From Drosophila pseudoobscura (taxonomy: Eukaryota > Arthropoda > Insecta > Diptera > Drosophilidae), in NCBI RefSeq assembly GCF_009870125.1, contig NC_046681.1, forward strand, positions 26,558,001 to 26,622,000: a stretch of 64,000 bases of DNA, read 5' to 3'. The notes below the pieces were generated by a model that worked only from the letters and a program-made list of their open reading frames with translations, was not told the DNA's origin and ran no database searches. The translations under genes were made by a program, and so were the position numbers. Shown here piece by piece: positions 61,246 through 64,000 of this stretch. Numbering within the stretch: the first letter of the stretch is position 1; every line of letters starts with the position of its first letter.

Positions 61246-62586
61246 TGAAAAACCGAACTTAGCCCACTTAAGCCCCGTTATTTTAAACAGGATAACAACT
61301 TTAGTTACACCGAGGAAAATAATGCAAATAATAATTGCTCTGGCAGGTCTATCCTATCCTTTATCATTGCTTTAAAAAAGACCACGATATCTTTTACCTG
61401 AACTGTGCGGAACTACTTCGAGTTTCATTAGAGTATTTCAATACCCACTGGTCGGCAACGGGTTAATCGCTCTCTGTGCATGGTCGGAAATCATATCCCA
61501 CGATTTTGATCTTTGGTTTAATATTACTGGCTAGCTAACACCCTCAGCGCAAAGCACATAGTTTTATCCGACTGATGAATACATTTTGTAACTGATATGT
61601 CGCTTAAAAGTACTCCTTGTTATTGGATTGTGTCTAAAATACGGTTTAAGAAAAGAAGGTCAAAGAATAAAACGTAAATGTACGGCATGAAACGTATGGT
61701 GTATTGAGTTTTACGTCATTGTTGCTGTTCAACAGGTATCCGCTATGAGTATAGACGTATTTATACCCTATTTCCTTTAATTAATACTGAAAATTCTGTT
61801 TTCCATGCTGATTTGAAAACTATAAAAGTGACATTTTCTCAGATTGACGTGTTTTTGATATTTTAATGCATTTGATTAGATTCCTATAAATATCTCGATC
61901 CCAATAATACCCTTTACCCCCCTCTCGATAAAGCGTAATAAGACGTAAGTGAGTATGGAGTGTAAGACAATTGGTGCTGAGCTGACCGCCAAAGTGGGAT
62001 TATTTGAAAGTGAATGAGTGACAAGAATAGAATGCAAATTTTTCATAAAATATAACATATACCTATATACCGTAAATATCCCTTCAACCATTAACCATAT
62101 AGTGTGGTACTGTATGGTTAGTGCTTCAACTCAATTTCGACGTCAAAATATACCGAAAATTATCAGGAAACGTTTCAAATAAACGTGACCACTCACAGCG
62201 AAACGCTAAGAAACCACTGGTCTGTTATCAACACTGCTATTTCCAGAAAATCAGTAATTATAAATATACAATTTAAATTTACTAAAGTTACTAAATACGC
62301 TCGCATATATTAAACCAAATATAATATTGCTACATCAAATATTGTACAGTTTAATTTAATGGCTTGAGTCTGAGTTGAGTTTTACTCTTGTCTTTGGCCA
62401 AGACAAGAGTACGATTATCACTGATATCTTGATTCGATACGATACCAATTCACAGGTAACTGGTTTCACTTAATGCTAAACAACCACCACAAAAAATTGA
62501 ATTATTTACATACTGAAATTAACAAAAAAAAATATAAAAACTCAACTACACAAAAAACAGCATTCGGGTATTTACACGGACCATTG
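61246..62586. other. Intergenic DNA between Emsy and the HIT gene
   Basis: AT-rich with no coding signal. Another exact motif 6 (minus orientation) lies at ~62,145-62,158, with a weak motif-1-like string near 62,184-62,195, far from any called start. Confidence 0.55.
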
Positions 62587-63283
62587 TTACAGTTCTCTCA
62601 ATTCCAGAGCTTCGTTGGCGTCCCTGGCCTGCATTAAAGCAACAACAAAAAACAATAAGTAAAAGTAGCCCAATACAGGTGTGTTTTCTCACCGTTTTGA
62701 ACCAAAATGAAGACATGAAGTTGATACGATTCCAAATGCTCATCTCCGAAGGGGGATAAATCCCATGTAGATGCAGATGCTTCACTGAGATGAATGGCGG
62801 GATGTGAAATCCAATAATCGCCTTCGAAGGGTCAACATTCTTCGATTTTAGCAGCTCGACCATGCCCGATTCCATCCGCAGCACTGATCAACAAACACAT
62901 GCACATGAATAAATTATAAACAGACAACTACATACATATGTAAATGTTGTTGGGACGTGGCGGCTCTTACCAAGTCCAATGTGGGATTTGTTTAAAGCAT
63001 TGAAACTGTCAAAGTGTTGCTTGGGGATGGCCAGATAGTGATACGTTGCCGCAGGACTCTTATCCTTGAATATCACATATTCGTCGGTTTGAACCTCCAG
63101 AACTGGCGGCGGCCCTTGTTTACCGTTGGCAAAATCACAAAATAAACATTCCTGTTGAGACGCTGATGTCGTTGGGCTATTTATTCCGCAATTATAGACC
63201 GCGACGAGGCCTAGCAAGCCTAGTCCAGTGAGGGCGGCAAATATGGTTTTTTTCCGTTTGAACAGGAAATTCTCTCCATGCAT
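62587..63283 (-). CDS. HINT3-like HIT-family hydrolase with N-terminal membrane anchor
   Basis: HIT proteins hydrolyse nucleoside phosphoramidates and related adenylates. Exons 63283-62971, 62883-62693 and 62628-62587 join in frame to 181 residues; introns are 87 and 64 nt. The start chosen is ATG at 63,283; an in-frame GTG lies 33 nt further out. Residues ~14-33 are hydrophobic (KTIFAALTGLGLLGLVAVY) after a basic KRKK, so a signal anchor is likely. Then come a Cys pair (CLFCDF, a HINT zinc-type site), YVIFKDKSPAATYHYLAIPKQH (the family's substrate-binding strand) and the catalytic triad HLHLHG near the C-terminus. The N-terminal anchor is not typical of human HINT3 and suggests membrane or mitochondrial placement (inference). 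Confidence 0.9.
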
Positions 63284-63455
63284 GTTGTCGTAGAAAGTGC
63301 AGTCTGGCACTGCCACTGGTTCGTATCAGCTGACAATTTTGCCATTCACAGTGGCTAGTACGTAAATGGGTGGCAAGTTTTTTTTAGGTTTTAAGCCTAA
63401 ACAAATGAGTTTAACATTAATTTTCCAATGAAAACTCAATCGACAACCCATAACG
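63284..63455. promoter_or_regulatory. Shared 172-bp bidirectional promoter region
   Basis: This is the whole interval between the start codons of the divergent HIT gene (-) and the KIAA2013-like gene (+). It holds an E-box (TCAGCTGA) near 63,327. No TATA box; no exact motif 1. Confidence 0.5.
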
Positions 63456-64000
63456 ATGTTGTTCCGCTCAGCCAAAAACAAATTCGAGACGGTGGATGTG
63501 ATGCGCCGGCTGAAGCGTCTGGCCGAAGGCACCCTTTCCTCGTATCGCCGTTTGTTTTTGCTGCTCCTCTGCGTGTGCACAGTTTTCTATATGCTGCCGC
63601 CGATCTTTCGTTATATATTTCTAAGTGCACCGGAGCAGAAGGGTAACCAATGGCCGTTTCATCTGGGCAATAATATATAACCGCATTATGTTTTACAGAT
63701 CCCCATAGTGTGTGCATGGATGATCGTTTGACACCGTACATACTCCAGAACTATGAATTCGATGCCAACATTCGTCACGTGTCGCCCTCGAAGCTGCCGG
63801 GCGAGCGCGATTTCACGCCATATATTGGCAACGGTTACATCGGTTTGGAGATAGCCCACGATGCGTCGCTGAACATCAAGCACGGTCGTGCCATGCAACT
63901 GCCCATCCGTTTTCAGCCGATTGTGTCCGTGGCACAGCAGAGTGTGGGCGTCGAAAAGGAATCAACCGTTGTCGAGTATCTGACGGGAATGGTGCATCGG
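63456..64000 (+). CDS. KIAA2013-like single-pass membrane protein (C-terminus outside window)
   Basis: ATG at 63,456. Exon 1 is 63456-63642 and exon 2 starts at 63699 and is still open at 64,000, for 163 visible residues. After a basic N-terminus one hydrophobic helix spans ~32-54 (RLFLLLLCVCTVFYMLPPI), then a luminal or extracellular part. The string GNGYIGLEIA, followed by ..LPIRFQPIVSV, resembles the NGFLALDVA...FVPFVQL region of human KIAA2013, a poorly characterised membrane protein. The assignment rests on this stretch and the topology. Function unknown. It shares a short promoter interval with the HIT gene. Confidence 0.75.

Noticed and set aside
1-64000. CRISPR arrays, operons, bacterial mobile elements, miRNA precursors
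   Set aside because: None seen; the sequence is a fly nuclear region and no regularly spaced repeats or convincing miRNA-length hairpins were found by eye.

Overview
This is a eukaryotic window, almost certainly from a Drosophila species. Coding exons are separated by short GT-AG introns, mostly 53-95 nt. Two nuclear tRNA genes carry internal A and B boxes. Drosophila core-promoter motifs (M1BP/Ohler motif 1 and Ohler motif 6) occur, and the proteins match fly gene families. The species cannot be fixed from sequence alone. In D. melanogaster earmuff lies on chromosome arm 2L, so the window is probably on Muller element B.

Layout. From 1 to about 12 kb (+) lies the 3' part of a very large WD40 scaffold gene, the WDR62/MAPKBP1 homolog: 16 exons, about 2,305 visible residues, N-terminus off the left edge. 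A tRNA-Gly(GCC) sits antisense in one of its introns. From 14.5 to 16.3 kb (-) are two membrane-protein genes: an unrecognised 108-residue protein with one membrane segment, and a three-exon seven-helix Lifeguard/TMBIM (Bax inhibitor-1 family) gene. From 22.1 to 25 kb (-) is earmuff (erm), the fly FEZF zinc-finger repressor. It is flanked by about 6 kb of non-coding DNA on its 3' side and about 28 kb on its 5' side. The 5' stretch holds only tRNA-Arg(TCT), GA/CT-rich tracts and simple repeats, as expected for a developmental regulator's control region.

From 52.7 to 55.3 kb (+) is Derlin-1 (Der-1), preceded by a decayed, intron-containing partial duplicate of itself and a second small fragment. 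Convergent to it at 56.7-61.0 kb (-) is Emsy, with ENT domain and a long low-complexity tail, and with a recognisable motif 6/motif 1 promoter. At 62.6-63.3 kb (-) is a membrane-anchored HIT-family (HINT3-like) gene. It is divergent, with 172 bp between start codons, from a gene (+) resembling human KIAA2013 that runs off the right edge.

The genes do not form one pathway. They cover centrosome/JNK scaffolding (WDR62), stress and calcium at membranes (Lifeguard), neural fate (erm), ER-associated degradation (Der-1), chromatin (Emsy) and nucleotide hydrolysis (HIT). The most notable structure is the Der-1 duplication: one premature stop, a G-to-A change in a splice donor, loss of the 3' part of exon 1, and a promoter motif that appears to have been copied as well. 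No CRISPR array, intact transposon or new enzymatic system was found.
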